Origin: Candidatus Terraquivivens yellowstonensis
GTDB lineage: Archaea > Thermoproteota > Nitrososphaeria_A > Caldarchaeales > Wolframiiraptoraceae
Assembly (NCBI GenBank): GCA_023539445.1
Contig: JAKCEW010000005.1
Span: 6,123-70,122 of the forward strand
Length of the DNA: 64,000 nt
Reading direction: 5' to 3'
In this document: positions 25,373-33,393 of the stretch, piece by piece
How positions within the stretch are numbered: the stretch's first letter is position 1
Layout: every line of letters starts with the position of its first letter
The notes under the pieces: model-generated
Database searches by the model: none
The model's input: the letters and a program-made list of their open reading frames with translations, nothing else
What the model was told of the DNA's origin: nothing
Translations under genes and position numbers: made by a program

Positions 25373-25440
25373 GTATCAGTTCCTGCTCGGATTCTTCATC
25401 GTTACGCAGTAACTCCGAAATACCCGCTGTCATCATCCGT
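25373..25440 (-). ncRNA. Candidate C/D box sRNA (weaker)
   Basis: Minus strand: box C ATGATGA (25430-25436), D'-like CTGC (25406-25409), C' ACGATGA (25396-25402), D CTGA (25376-25379). D guide of 16 nt is AGAATCCGAGCAGGAA. An AATTAG box is centred 26 nt upstream of 25440. There is no clear terminal stem, and the first guide space is long (20 nt), so this one is less sure than the others. Confidence 0.45.
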
Positions 25441-25514
25441 CATAAAGGTGCATAGTAGCCACTAATTAGCGTTTCAGTCTAAGATATCAGCTACCGTTAA
25501 TTTGTCCTCGTTTT

Positions 25515-25940
25515 CTACCTTTGCCTACCTCTTCTTCCTGACTGGAACTTTCTCCCTCGTGGTCCGCTAAAACCTTCTTCGCGAGGCATGGCTTTTGCTG
25601 AAAGGTTGTTTTCTATGTTTACGTTTGGCATTTCTTCATTGACGACCTCTATTGAACCGTACCTTCCAAGGTTTAGTTGCGCGAATCCTTTAAACGGCTT
25701 TACGAAAGCGTTGGTGATCATAACTACATCACCCTCGTTTATTTTGTCCACATTATCGTCCCAGAGAACCAACGTTATGGCACCGGTCTCATCAGCAATC
25801 AACGTCTCGCTAAGTTTATGCTCTCTTTGGTCAAACTTCGAGGCTACGAACTTCTCCTCGCCTTTTTTTACAACCTTCGCAAGAAGGTTTACCGAACGCG
25901 ACCAGGGGGTTAAGTTACCGATTTTTACTAACCCACTCAA
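25515..25940 (-). CDS. ssb: Crenarchaeal-type single-stranded DNA-binding protein (single OB fold)
   Basis: 141 aa. KIGNLTPWSRSVNLLAKVV, LIADETGAITLVLWDDNVD and GDVVMITNAFVKPFKGFAQLN follow the strands of Sulfolobus-type SSB. After residue about 110 there is a disordered, Gly/Arg-rich basic tail (SGRRGRQR), where the Sulfolobus tail ends acidic. Binds ssDNA in replication and repair. The gene stands alone between the lysS gene and the coiled-coil gene. Confidence 0.9.
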   Translation of the reverse strand: MSGLVKIGNLTPWSRSVNLLAKVVKKGEEKFVASKFDQREHKLSETLIADETGAITLVLWDDNVDKINEGDVVMITNAFVKPFKGFAQLNLGRYGSIEVVNEEMPNVNIENNLSAKAMPREEGFSGPRGRKFQSGRRGRQR

Positions 25941-26020
25941 CCTCTTTTACCACGCTTTTTTTAGCATTAGGTCTGGTGGGACGTATTTAAGTGTTTGTAT
26001 TTTTCGTAAGAACGTCTGAC

Positions 26021-27613
26021 TCAATCAGTATGCAAGTATGGTTCGAGCAACCTGAGAACTTCTTCTTTGCCTATGTCGAATAAATAGGGGCCCAATCTAG
26101 GACCTTTCGGTATGCCTAGGAATATTTCGTAAAGCTTCCTAAAGAATTGCTGAGGTTCTATTCCGTTGGAGCGGGCGAGCTCGAAGATACTGTGCTGTAG
26201 CTCCTCTGGGCTGTTAACCTCGAGTATCTTTGATGCCAATTGCCTGATCGCTATCCTTTCATTCTCACTCAACTCCACCAGACCCCTCTTCACCCTGCCG
26301 AACTTTTGTGCATAGTTTATCGCAAGTCTAACCCTCCTCAGTACTTCATCATCAATCTTATAACCGTACCTTGTGAGCCTAGAGATTACAAATTCCTCAA
26401 CCCTTCCTTTAGGGGCAAAACTGGCCAATTCAACAAGGAGATTGTAGGGGACGTGCGTCTTGGGTTGTTTGGGCGGTCTAAGGTGATGAATGTACTCGTA
26501 CAGACCCTTTAGGCGCATCTCAGCCGTTTTTGTAGCGGCTTTTTGCTTGCCGAAATAAACGTCTTCTATGTAATCGACCTCGTCCATTAGCTTAGGTATG
26601 CTTTTGTACGAGATTCTCCTGGTTCCAGCGTACCTTTTATACACAAGAAGGAGCAAACTCTCTGGCGTCCCATATTTCAACCATTCCTGTGGTGTTAAGA
26701 CATTACCCGTAGATTTGGATATCTTTCTTCCATGCTCATCCAAAAACATCTCATACCTGATATGATAAGGCGGCATGAAGCCAAGAATACGTTCAGCTAC
26801 TATGTCATTCACCTTAACAGAATCCGCTATATCTTTTCCATAAGCCTCGAATCTTATATCAAGCCTGGCCCATCTGGCGGCAAACTCTACCTTCCATGCC
26901 AGCTTTCCATCGCCCTTCCTTATGTCCGCCTCGCCTTCGTATCCGCACCCCTCTACCTTCCTACCCTTTATCTCGACACCTTCGCATCTGTATTTTACGA
27001 TGAACTTTTTCTGATCGTATTCGTATGCACTTGCCGTGTATATCCTACCGCAGTTTTTACATATAGGGAAGTACGGGAGGACCCTCAGGAATTTGTCCTG
27101 ACCCACCGTCTCGTATATTATCCGGCCTATGGTTGATGAATTTCTCAGAATCTTGTCTATCTCGTTGACTAGCATGCCATCCTCGTAAACCTTCTTGGCC
27201 GAGAAGAATCTGTACTCTACGCCGACAGCGTCAAGAGCATCCTTTAACATTCCGCTCATGTGCTCGCCATAGGAATTATGGCAACCAAACGGGTCTGGTA
27301 TGTTGGAGACGGGCTTTAGCAGGTACTCTTGGAGCCAAGACGGCATATCGGAGGGCACCCTTCTTAAGCCGTCCATGTCGTCTGCAAAGGCTATGGTTTC
27401 AGAATTGTAGCCCATGTTCCTGAGAGCCAGCATTACGCCATAAGCCCTTACAGCATCCGAGAGGCTTCCTACATGCGGTATTCCTGAAGCGCCAAGGCCA
27501 CTTTCAGTCCTTATCATGCTTGTGTCTCTTCCAGAAGATATTTCGCGCTCGATTATCCTGCTGGCTACTGTATCTAACCATGTTCCTTTTCCGATTATCT
27601 CGTCCTTTTTCAT
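26021..27613 (-). CDS. lysS: Lysyl-tRNA synthetase, class I
   Basis: 530 aa. Class I LysRS, the archaeal form unrelated to class II LysRS. Signature HIGH-like SGIPHVGSLSDA, KISKSTGNVL (KMSKS), and a CKNCGRIYTASAYEYD zinc-binding insertion with further cysteines near CEGVEIKGRKVEGCGYEG. C-terminal alpha-helix cage is intact. The methyltransferase gene on the same strand lies upstream with a 60-bp gap. Confidence 0.96.
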   Translation of the reverse strand: MKKDEIIGKGTWLDTVASRIIEREISSGRDTSMIRTESGLGASGIPHVGSLSDAVRAYGVMLALRNMGYNSETIAFADDMDGLRRVPSDMPSWLQEYLLKPVSNIPDPFGCHNSYGEHMSGMLKDALDAVGVEYRFFSAKKVYEDGMLVNEIDKILRNSSTIGRIIYETVGQDKFLRVLPYFPICKNCGRIYTASAYEYDQKKFIVKYRCEGVEIKGRKVEGCGYEGEADIRKGDGKLAWKVEFAARWARLDIRFEAYGKDIADSVKVNDIVAERILGFMPPYHIRYEMFLDEHGRKISKSTGNVLTPQEWLKYGTPESLLLLVYKRYAGTRRISYKSIPKLMDEVDYIEDVYFGKQKAATKTAEMRLKGLYEYIHHLRPPKQPKTHVPYNLLVELASFAPKGRVEEFVISRLTRYGYKIDDEVLRRVRLAINYAQKFGRVKRGLVELSENERIAIRQLASKILEVNSPEELQHSIFELARSNGIEPQQFFRKLYEIFLGIPKGPRLGPYLFDIGKEEVLRLLEPYLHTD

Positions 27614-27673
27614 CGGGCAAAGCCCCCATAGTGTGGCGTAGATTAAAAGTTTTAGCTTGGATAAGCAAGCCTA

Positions 27674-28537
27674 TCAAAAGCTGGAAAGTCGGGCGACCAC
27701 ACACATGGAAATTTCGTCAAAACGGACAGAGAAGCCGGCCTCTCTCAGCCTCTTCATCACGCCCACCCAAAGCCTTATGCCCCTTTTTATTCCAGGCTGG
27801 CCGACATAGTGAATCAAAATACCGTTTGGCTTTAAGACCGTGGCAAGCTTCTTATAAAATTCCAAACTGTAAAGGTGACCGGCGAGAGAAAGCCGTGGTG
27901 GATCATGTATTACAACGTTAAACTCTTTTCCAAAAGAATCTAAAACTTCATACACATCGCCAAGGATTACCTCAACGTTCTCGTTATCCAACCCCCTTGA
28001 CCAAGGATTGATCCTAGCAAGCTCCAGCACGTTCCTATCCACTTCCACTGTGACGACGGAGGCCGCACCCCTAGAGATAGCGCCTATGGCCGTGTAGCCT
28101 AAACCCATACAAGTATCTAGAACGCTCTTACCGCGAAAGCTTTCAACGTTCCTAAGCTTAAGCTTTGTATCTTCATCCGGTGTGATGTCCTTTACTCTAT
28201 GCATGTGTATCCCGTCAATCTCCAAAGTCGGTGGCCTTCCCCACTTCACCAATACGAGCTTGTAAAAGTGCTCGCCGACTATTGCCGCCGGCTCCACGGC
28301 TCCCGCCCTCAAAACATACACATCTCGCGGTCTTTTCGCGGACTCTTCTATTACCTTCCAGTCCACGAACCTACCTCTGACTTCTACGCCCGCCCTCGTC
28401 AATCTACACAACTCTTTCGATAGCGCGAGGTCGAAAGAGAGCGTGACTTCGGAAAGGTTACGCCTCTTAGCCTCGAGCAGCTCTTTCGCGACGGGCTCTG
28501 CAAGCAATGGTTCGTTAATCGGTTCAAACTTCATCAT
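27674..28537 (-). CDS. Archaeal SAM-dependent methyltransferase (COG2521-like)
   Basis: 287 aa. Rossmann MTase motifs: VLDTCMGLGYTAIGA (I), VVTVEVDRNVLELAR (II), GDVYEVLDSF (III) and VVIHDPPRLSLAG (IV, DPPR). The N-terminal 120 residues form a separate small domain. It resembles predicted archaeal RNA/protein methyltransferases of COG2521; substrate unknown. The frame stays open far upstream, but that part is antisense to dtdA; a minus-strand TTAAATAC about 25 nt upstream supports the ATG at 28534/28537. Confidence 0.78.
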   Translation of the reverse strand: MMKFEPINEPLLAEPVAKELLEAKRRNLSEVTLSFDLALSKELCRLTRAGVEVRGRFVDWKVIEESAKRPRDVYVLRAGAVEPAAIVGEHFYKLVLVKWGRPPTLEIDGIHMHRVKDITPDEDTKLKLRNVESFRGKSVLDTCMGLGYTAIGAISRGAASVVTVEVDRNVLELARINPWSRGLDNENVEVILGDVYEVLDSFGKEFNVVIHDPPRLSLAGHLYSLEFYKKLATVLKPNGILIHYVGQPGIKRGIRLWVGVMKRLREAGFSVRFDEISMCVVARLSSF

Positions 28538-28555
28538 GGAACGGTTAAAGCCCAG

Positions 28556-28563
28556 TGTATTTA
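28556..28563 (-). promoter_or_regulatory. TATA box of the methyltransferase gene, overlapping the divergent dtdA promoter
   Basis: Minus-strand TTAAATAC centred about 25 nt from the ATG pair at 28534/28537. The plus-strand start of dtdA (GTG 28575) is only 38 bp away, so the two promoters must overlap. Confidence 0.5.
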
Positions 28564-28574
28564 AGCAAAATCCT

Positions 28575-29390
28575 GTGATAAAGGCGAAGGCCGCAATATT
28601 GACATCAACGAGGGATGCCGCATCGATGCTTGTGAGGGGCATACTGTTAGAAAACTTTGGATTTAAGGAAACCGACTGGTACTTTAACGGTAACCCCGTC
28701 TTCATGAAAAATGACGTACTCCTTGTGACGCTCGATGTACTGTTAATACATGCGGAGGGTATAGATGAGAGGCTAGACGTACCCCTTCTCGTGGCCGTCT
28801 CGAAACACGTATCGGAGAAGGGCATAAAGGCGCTGCTCACGCATCCTGTCGGAAACTGGGGCTCAGATGCAAGCCAAGGTGGTATGGCATTCAAGGTTTC
28901 TAGAACGTCTTGTGCCGCACTCACAACATCTTTGATGACGCTTTACGAGGAGTCAAGCTCGCTACACGGCTGGTCGGTGGGTCTTGAGGTAACGCACCAT
29001 GGTCCATTTAGTACAAAGCCTCTAATATTCGTGGAATTCGGCGGTCCGGAGAACGAGCTAAACAACATTAAAGCGGCTGAGGTCGTGGCAGCCGCGGCAG
29101 TTGCCGCGATTGAAAGACCAAAGCTTTTGGAACCTGCTATAGGCTTTGGAGGCGGACATTATGCCCCGCTATTCACAAAACTCGTACTCTCTGGCGAATA
29201 CTCGTTTGGCCACATGATACCGAAGTATGCCTTCCCGATAACCAAGGAGGTCGTGTTACAGGCTTTTGAGATGACGGTCGAAAAGCCCGAGGTAGCCGTG
29301 ATGGATTGGAAAGGTATTCCTAGTGTAGACCGCCAGGCACTTCAATCAATGTTAGAGGAATTTGGAAAAAGGGTAGTAAAGAAAAGGTGA
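28575..29390 (+). CDS. dtdA: D-aminoacyl-tRNA deacylase (DtdA/GEK1 type)
   Basis: 271 aa from GTG. Hydrolyses D-amino acids mis-attached to tRNA. Seen: ILTSTRDAAS at the start, LTHPVGNWG, LEVTHHGPFS (metal/histidine motif) and FGGGHYAPLFTKL. The frame extends upstream to 28443, but that stretch is antisense to the methyltransferase gene and includes its promoter; the GTG places the family's first strand (AAILTS) six residues from the N-terminus, as expected. Confidence 0.9.
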   Translation: MIKAKAAILTSTRDAASMLVRGILLENFGFKETDWYFNGNPVFMKNDVLLVTLDVLLIHAEGIDERLDVPLLVAVSKHVSEKGIKALLTHPVGNWGSDASQGGMAFKVSRTSCAALTTSLMTLYEESSSLHGWSVGLEVTHHGPFSTKPLIFVEFGGPENELNNIKAAEVVAAAAVAAIERPKLLEPAIGFGGGHYAPLFTKLVLSGEYSFGHMIPKYAFPITKEVVLQAFEMTVEKPEVAVMDWKGIPSVDRQALQSMLEEFGKRVVKKR

Positions 29391-29413
29391 TTCCGTAAAG
29401 GGTACAGCAAATA

Positions 29414-29420
29414 TTTATTA
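29414..29420 (+). promoter_or_regulatory. TATA box of the MgtE-like operon
   Basis: TTTATTA about 30 nt before the ATG at 29447; favours this ATG over the GTG at 29435. Confidence 0.45.
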
Positions 29421-29446
29421 TCACATGCTCGTAAGTGCTCGTCGAT

Positions 29447-29998
29447 ATGAGTGAAGTTAAGAAAATAGTGAAAGAGTCCACGATTGCAGAAATACTATCC
29501 GTCAGCGGTGGTATTGTAGCGGGCATCATCCTCTCTTCGATGACTGGTGTTCTAGAAAAGGTTCCCGGCATGTTAGCGGCGATACCGGCTTTCCTGAACA
29601 TGAGGGGGGCCATATTCTCCTCGTTTGGTGCAAGGATTTCCACAAGGCTTCATATCGGTGAGCTGGAGCCTGTTTACAGGTTAAGGGGTCTTGCCCTTGA
29701 GGAAGTGCTCGCATCCTTCACCTTGGGTATATCCCAATCGGTACTTATCGGGATATTCGCGTATCTGGTATCTTTATGTATGGGCGTTAACCCTTCCTTG
29801 CTGTATTTATTGGGAATTTTTGCACTTGCAGGTTTTCTTTCTAACGTGATAATGATAACCATAACGTTCTTTTCAGACATATGGCTTTACAGGCGCGGGA
29901 TAGACCCGGATAACGTCATCGGACCATACATAACGACAGTCGGCGATACGATAGGTCTCCTAACAATTATAGCCTCAGCTAAGGTGTTGGGCCTATGA
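29447..29998 (+). CDS. MgtE-type divalent cation transporter, first half-molecule
   Basis: 183 aa, about five membrane helices. IPAFLNMRGAIFSSFGARIST is the substrate-path helix of the MgtE/SLC41 membrane domain, and DPDNVIGPYITTVGDTIGL matches its last helix with conserved Asp residues. There is no N-terminal Mg-sensing or CBS domain. The next gene encodes a second half-size membrane domain and overlaps by 4 nt, so the working transporter is presumably a heterodimer. Confidence 0.85.
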   Translation: MSEVKKIVKESTIAEILSVSGGIVAGIILSSMTGVLEKVPGMLAAIPAFLNMRGAIFSSFGARISTRLHIGELEPVYRLRGLALEEVLASFTLGISQSVLIGIFAYLVSLCMGVNPSLLYLLGIFALAGFLSNVIMITITFFSDIWLYRRGIDPDNVIGPYITTVGDTIGLLTIIASAKVLGL

Positions 29999-30555
29999 CC
30001 AAGATTTTCTGGAAGCTCTTGAAGGAAAGCCAAATACCTCTAACATTGGCTGCAGCTTTCGGAGTACTTTCGGGAGCTCTTTTGGAAATGCGATTGGAAA
30101 CCCTCATATCGTTACCCATATTGCTAGCCATAGTCCCGCCGCTTAATGATATGGCCGGCGATTTAGGGACGATCATCGTGGCAAGACTTACGACAGCCTT
30201 CTACCTTGGTTCGGTCGAGCCGAGGTTGCGCAGGAATAAGGGTTTGCGCATGAACCTATTTTCGCTCATGTTGGTTAGCGCAATAGTTGTGCTCTACATA
30301 GGCCTCATACTTTCTCCTGTTTACTCAGCAACGTTGAATACGGGTGGTATGCTGCTTACCGTGTTCGCTATGGTCGTGCTTGCCGGCATGATGGGTGTTT
30401 TCTTCACATTATTGTCTGGTATATTCCTATCAGTGTTAAGCTTCAAGAAGGGATACAACCCCGATACGGTAGTAATGCCCATAATAACGCTCATAGGGGA
30501 TTTCTTGAGTATCGTAAGCATCCTGTTCGTCGCAAAAATTTTTGGTTTGATCTAG
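29995..30555 (+). CDS. MgtE-type divalent cation transporter, second half-molecule
   Basis: 186 aa, about five membrane helices. VPPLNDMAGDLGTIIVARLTT corresponds to the NMRGAIFSSFGARIST helix of the first half, and NPDTVVMPIITLIGDFLS to its last helix. ATGA overlap with the preceding gene means coupled translation. Carries Mg or another divalent cation. The cytosolic PhoU/TrkA-C gene follows and is the likely regulator. Confidence 0.85.
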   Translation: MTKIFWKLLKESQIPLTLAAAFGVLSGALLEMRLETLISLPILLAIVPPLNDMAGDLGTIIVARLTTAFYLGSVEPRLRRNKGLRMNLFSLMLVSAIVVLYIGLILSPVYSATLNTGGMLLTVFAMVVLAGMMGVFFTLLSGIFLSVLSFKKGYNPDTVVMPIITLIGDFLSIVSILFVAKIFGLI

Positions 30556-30626
30556 CCTTTATAAAGGGTTGTGCTAAATTATATATCGAGCTTGCACAAT
30601 AAAAATAGCGAGGTTAGGAGGTACAG

Positions 30627-31850
30627 TTGTCTAAGACCTCCAAACAACGAAAGTTAAAACCTGCGAATTTGAAGGATATAATAACCCAGATGAAGGATAC
30701 GTCAGAATTGATGCTAGACCTTGCCTTCTCGACGATACTCTTTGAGGAGGACTATTTTGCGGAAGAAGTTCTCGAGCTTGAAGAGAAGATGACGGAGCTA
30801 TGCTTCAAAGCAAGAGAGGTCATAATACAGGCCTCGAAGGGTATAAAAGAAGTTGAGAGTCTCTCAGCGGTCCTTCAAATAATTCAGGCCGCAGAAAAAG
30901 TCAGCAACGCTGCTGTTGAGATAGCAACAATAGAGCTTAGGGACATAGGTCTTCCAAAAGCATTCTTCAAGACAATACATCTCATCGAAGAAACGATAAC
31001 GTCATTGATCGTGCCAGAGAATTCAGCCGCTATCGGGAAGAGGCTGGAATACATAGAGAAGGAGACCGGTATGCAGATAATTACGATGAAGAGGGACGGC
31101 CAGTGGTTGATAAAGCCTGATGGCAAAATAACCTTGAAGGCGGGCGATAGGTTGATAGCAAAAGGACCGTTCGAGGCTCTTTCCAATTTTGAGGTTTTCG
31201 TATTAGGCAAACATGTGATGATACCGAGCATATCGGAGTTGATGGAGCCAGATTCCCAAAGGAGGATTCGTGAAATGTTGGTCGAAATGATGAACCTTTC
31301 GCAACTTTCTGTGGACCTAGCGTATTCCTCGACGATATTTTATAATAAAGAGATAGCTGAGGAGGTGTTAAAAGTAGAAGAAAAGATGAACTGTATGCAG
31401 GAGACCGTAGAGCATGAAATCTTGCTTTTTGCAAAGGTGACTGATAACGTAAAGCTTCTAAGAGGGTTATTGAGACTTGCTTGGGCGTTAGAGACCATAA
31501 CGGATGCTAGCGTTGAGATGGCAAAGGTCGTCTTGAGCGGTGTAGCCCTGCATCCAATATTTGTGTCAGCGATGGGTGAAAGCGACGAGGTGATAAGTAA
31601 GATAGAAGTCAAGCCAAATAGCAAGCTGGACGGTCTGACCGTTGCGGAGTGCGGGCTTCAGTCTGACATGGGCATCCAGATAGTGACGATAAGGAAGGCG
31701 CTTACGGGTAAATGGGAGTATTATCCGAAGGGCGATACCAAGATAGAGGCCGGCGACGTCCTCATAATAAAGGGCAGTAAGGAGGCGATCGATTCTCTCA
31801 TCAGCTTAACCGCAACGGAGAGTGCTCCAAATGAGTCCGGAGAAGTTTAA
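30627..31850 (+). CDS. PhoU/TrkA-C tandem regulatory protein
   Basis: 407 aa with an internal duplication: PhoU-like helical bundle (residues 10-110), TrkA-C-like beta module (125-195, ending GDRLIAKGPFEAL), then a second PhoU (205-300) and TrkA-C (315-395, ending GDVLIIKGSKEAI). TrkA-C domains bind small ligands and gate cation transporters. Good Shine-Dalgarno AGGAGGT before the TTG start, and a TATA box TTATATAT near 30580. Placed right behind the split MgtE genes, so regulation of that transporter is likely. Confidence 0.82.
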   Translation: MSKTSKQRKLKPANLKDIITQMKDTSELMLDLAFSTILFEEDYFAEEVLELEEKMTELCFKAREVIIQASKGIKEVESLSAVLQIIQAAEKVSNAAVEIATIELRDIGLPKAFFKTIHLIEETITSLIVPENSAAIGKRLEYIEKETGMQIITMKRDGQWLIKPDGKITLKAGDRLIAKGPFEALSNFEVFVLGKHVMIPSISELMEPDSQRRIREMLVEMMNLSQLSVDLAYSSTIFYNKEIAEEVLKVEEKMNCMQETVEHEILLFAKVTDNVKLLRGLLRLAWALETITDASVEMAKVVLSGVALHPIFVSAMGESDEVISKIEVKPNSKLDGLTVAECGLQSDMGIQIVTIRKALTGKWEYYPKGDTKIEAGDVLIIKGSKEAIDSLISLTATESAPNESGEV

Positions 31851-32352
31851 TCTGATAGTGACGACGCCAAGGGGGATGGAGTCGATCTCAGCATCCGAGC
31901 TAACAGATATATTAAACCGCATGGGTGACCCGTCTCCTAAAGTCGAGCAGACCAGAATCTCGGGGCTTCTAACAGCTAAAACCTCTCTAAATCCTGTTGA
32001 GGTGGTTGAGAAGTTGAAGGAGATTGTTGAAAAGGAGCCGTGGTTTATCAGGAACATACAAAGGGTCATACCGATCGAAGAGGTCGTAGAAACAAATACA
32101 GAAAAGATAGCGGATGCCGCCTTTAGGCTTGCTCAAATAATACCTGAAGGACACACGTTCCGGGTCACAGTTGAGAAGAGACATACGCAACTCTCTAGTA
32201 GGGAGATAATAGAGGCTGTGGCCGCTAGAATCAACAGAAAGGTTAATTTGGAGAGACCGGACTGGGTTGTTCTCGTCGAGGTTCTGGGCGGCCTAACCGG
32301 TATCTCTGTAATCAAGCCGAACCAAATATTCAGCGCCTCAAAGCACGGTTGA
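31831..32352 (+). CDS. THUMP-domain RNA-binding protein (COG1818/Tan1-like)
   Basis: 173 aa from ATG 31831, overlapping the PhoU gene by 20 nt. NLIVTTPRGMESISASEL is the usual N-terminal strand-helix of THUMP proteins; PEGHTFRVTVEKRHTQLSS and WVVLVEVLGGLTGISVIKP make the THUMP core. No methyltransferase or thiouridylase domain is attached. The yeast homologue Tan1 assists tRNA N4-acetylcytidine formation, so an adaptor role in tRNA modification is plausible. Confidence 0.82.
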   Translation: MSPEKFNLIVTTPRGMESISASELTDILNRMGDPSPKVEQTRISGLLTAKTSLNPVEVVEKLKEIVEKEPWFIRNIQRVIPIEEVVETNTEKIADAAFRLAQIIPEGHTFRVTVEKRHTQLSSREIIEAVAARINRKVNLERPDWVVLVEVLGGLTGISVIKPNQIFSASKHG

Positions 32353-32357
32353 GTAAG

Positions 32358-33284
32358 CTAGCCAATATAGCCTCTTGCTATCCTTAACGCTTTTCTCACG
32401 ACATCAGTAGCCGACTTACCGAAGATGTAAGTCATAGGTTCCAAGCCAACACCTCCCTTATCGAATACAACGTCCAGATCGTTATACTTCCTGAAAGCGG
32501 CAGCAATTGCCTCTATTACGGCCTCCTCGCCACTCGCATCCCCCTTTTCCGTATAAGCTAAGTTCATACCAAGCTTCTTAACAGCAGCCTCGACCCCCTC
32601 ATCGTACTTCATGTTCATGACAGCTCTGACTTCATTCTTGACGCTCCTAACCCGCAGAAGCACCTTTGCCATGTGCTTCGAGGCACCAAACTCAGGCCTA
32701 CTCATGGATTTCGGCCGGTCCCTCAGAGCGACGATTCTTCCTGGTACAGCAGCAACATCCATCTCAGACTTGGCATCTTTTAACGACATGGCGATGTTGA
32801 CTGCCACCTCAGGTATCAGCTTGACGAAATAGCTCGACTCTTCGAGCATAGAGAGCGCATGCTCCATATCCTTCAGTATCTCCATATGTTCAACGGATGG
32901 ATGCTCTGGAGCTTTGAGGCACACGTCGCATTCACCCAACGATGGGTACAAGCTTTTATGGTAATCACAAAGTAATCCCCTCGAAAGCATTCCTTTCCAG
33001 AAGGCACAAAATGTCTCGTTTGCCTTTCCTACACTCTCTAACATGTCGTTGGAGACGAGCTTCACAAGCTTGTCAGCTTCATCTAAGGGTATGCCTATGG
33101 ATTGAAGCTTCTTCTTGTAGTAGTCGGGATCTTTTGATAAGTATAGGCTAACGGCTGCCTGTGTTATCCCGAGAAGGGTGGCTATCCTCGATTGACTCAA
33201 ACCGCTTTTCCTGAGCTCGAGCGCAACCAGACCCCTGATCGCTGGCAAAAAATCTCGAACCATTATCTCGCATGGAGGAAACAT
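32358..33284 (-). CDS. thiR: ThiR-like regulator: HTH domain fused to ThiN
   Basis: 308 aa. Residues about 12-55 form a helix-turn-helix (SGLSQSRIATLLGITQAAVS). A cysteine-containing linker follows (LLCDYHKS...CDVCLK), then a ThiN-like thiamine-phosphate-binding domain (SMSRPEFGASKHMAKVLL, AVMNMKYDEG, VVFDKGGVGLEPMTYIFG). HTH-ThiN fusions are the archaeal ThiR repressors of thiamine synthesis and uptake genes. No thiamine gene is adjacent; CGTAAC repeats around its own TATA box suggest autoregulation. Confidence 0.85.
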   Translation of the reverse strand: MFPPCEIMVRDFLPAIRGLVALELRKSGLSQSRIATLLGITQAAVSLYLSKDPDYYKKKLQSIGIPLDEADKLVKLVSNDMLESVGKANETFCAFWKGMLSRGLLCDYHKSLYPSLGECDVCLKAPEHPSVEHMEILKDMEHALSMLEESSYFVKLIPEVAVNIAMSLKDAKSEMDVAAVPGRIVALRDRPKSMSRPEFGASKHMAKVLLRVRSVKNEVRAVMNMKYDEGVEAAVKKLGMNLAYTEKGDASGEEAVIEAIAAAFRKYNDLDVVFDKGGVGLEPMTYIFGKSATDVVRKALRIARGYIG

Positions 33285-33304
33285 TCCGTTCTATTGCTGT
33301 GTTT

Positions 33305-33334
33305 GTTACGGTGGTTTTATAACTTTATGTTACG
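33305..33334 (-). promoter_or_regulatory. thiR promoter with two CGTAAC direct repeats around the TATA box
   Basis: Minus strand: CGTAAC (33329-33334), TATA box TTATAAAA (33315-33322), CGTAAC (33305-33310). The repeats are 24 bp apart start to start and flank the TATA box on the same strand, as expected for a repressor site. The predicted transcript start is about 33291, a few nt before the ATG. Confidence 0.4.
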
Positions 33335-33393
33335 TTAGGAGCAAAAATGTATTTGTCCGGCCGCTTTCTATACTTTGTAAAGGTTGAGGCGCT

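Noticed and set aside
28538-28924. N-terminal extension of the methyltransferase frame
   Set aside because: It is antisense to dtdA, whose conserved motifs are clear, and the TATA box favours the ATG at 28534/28537.
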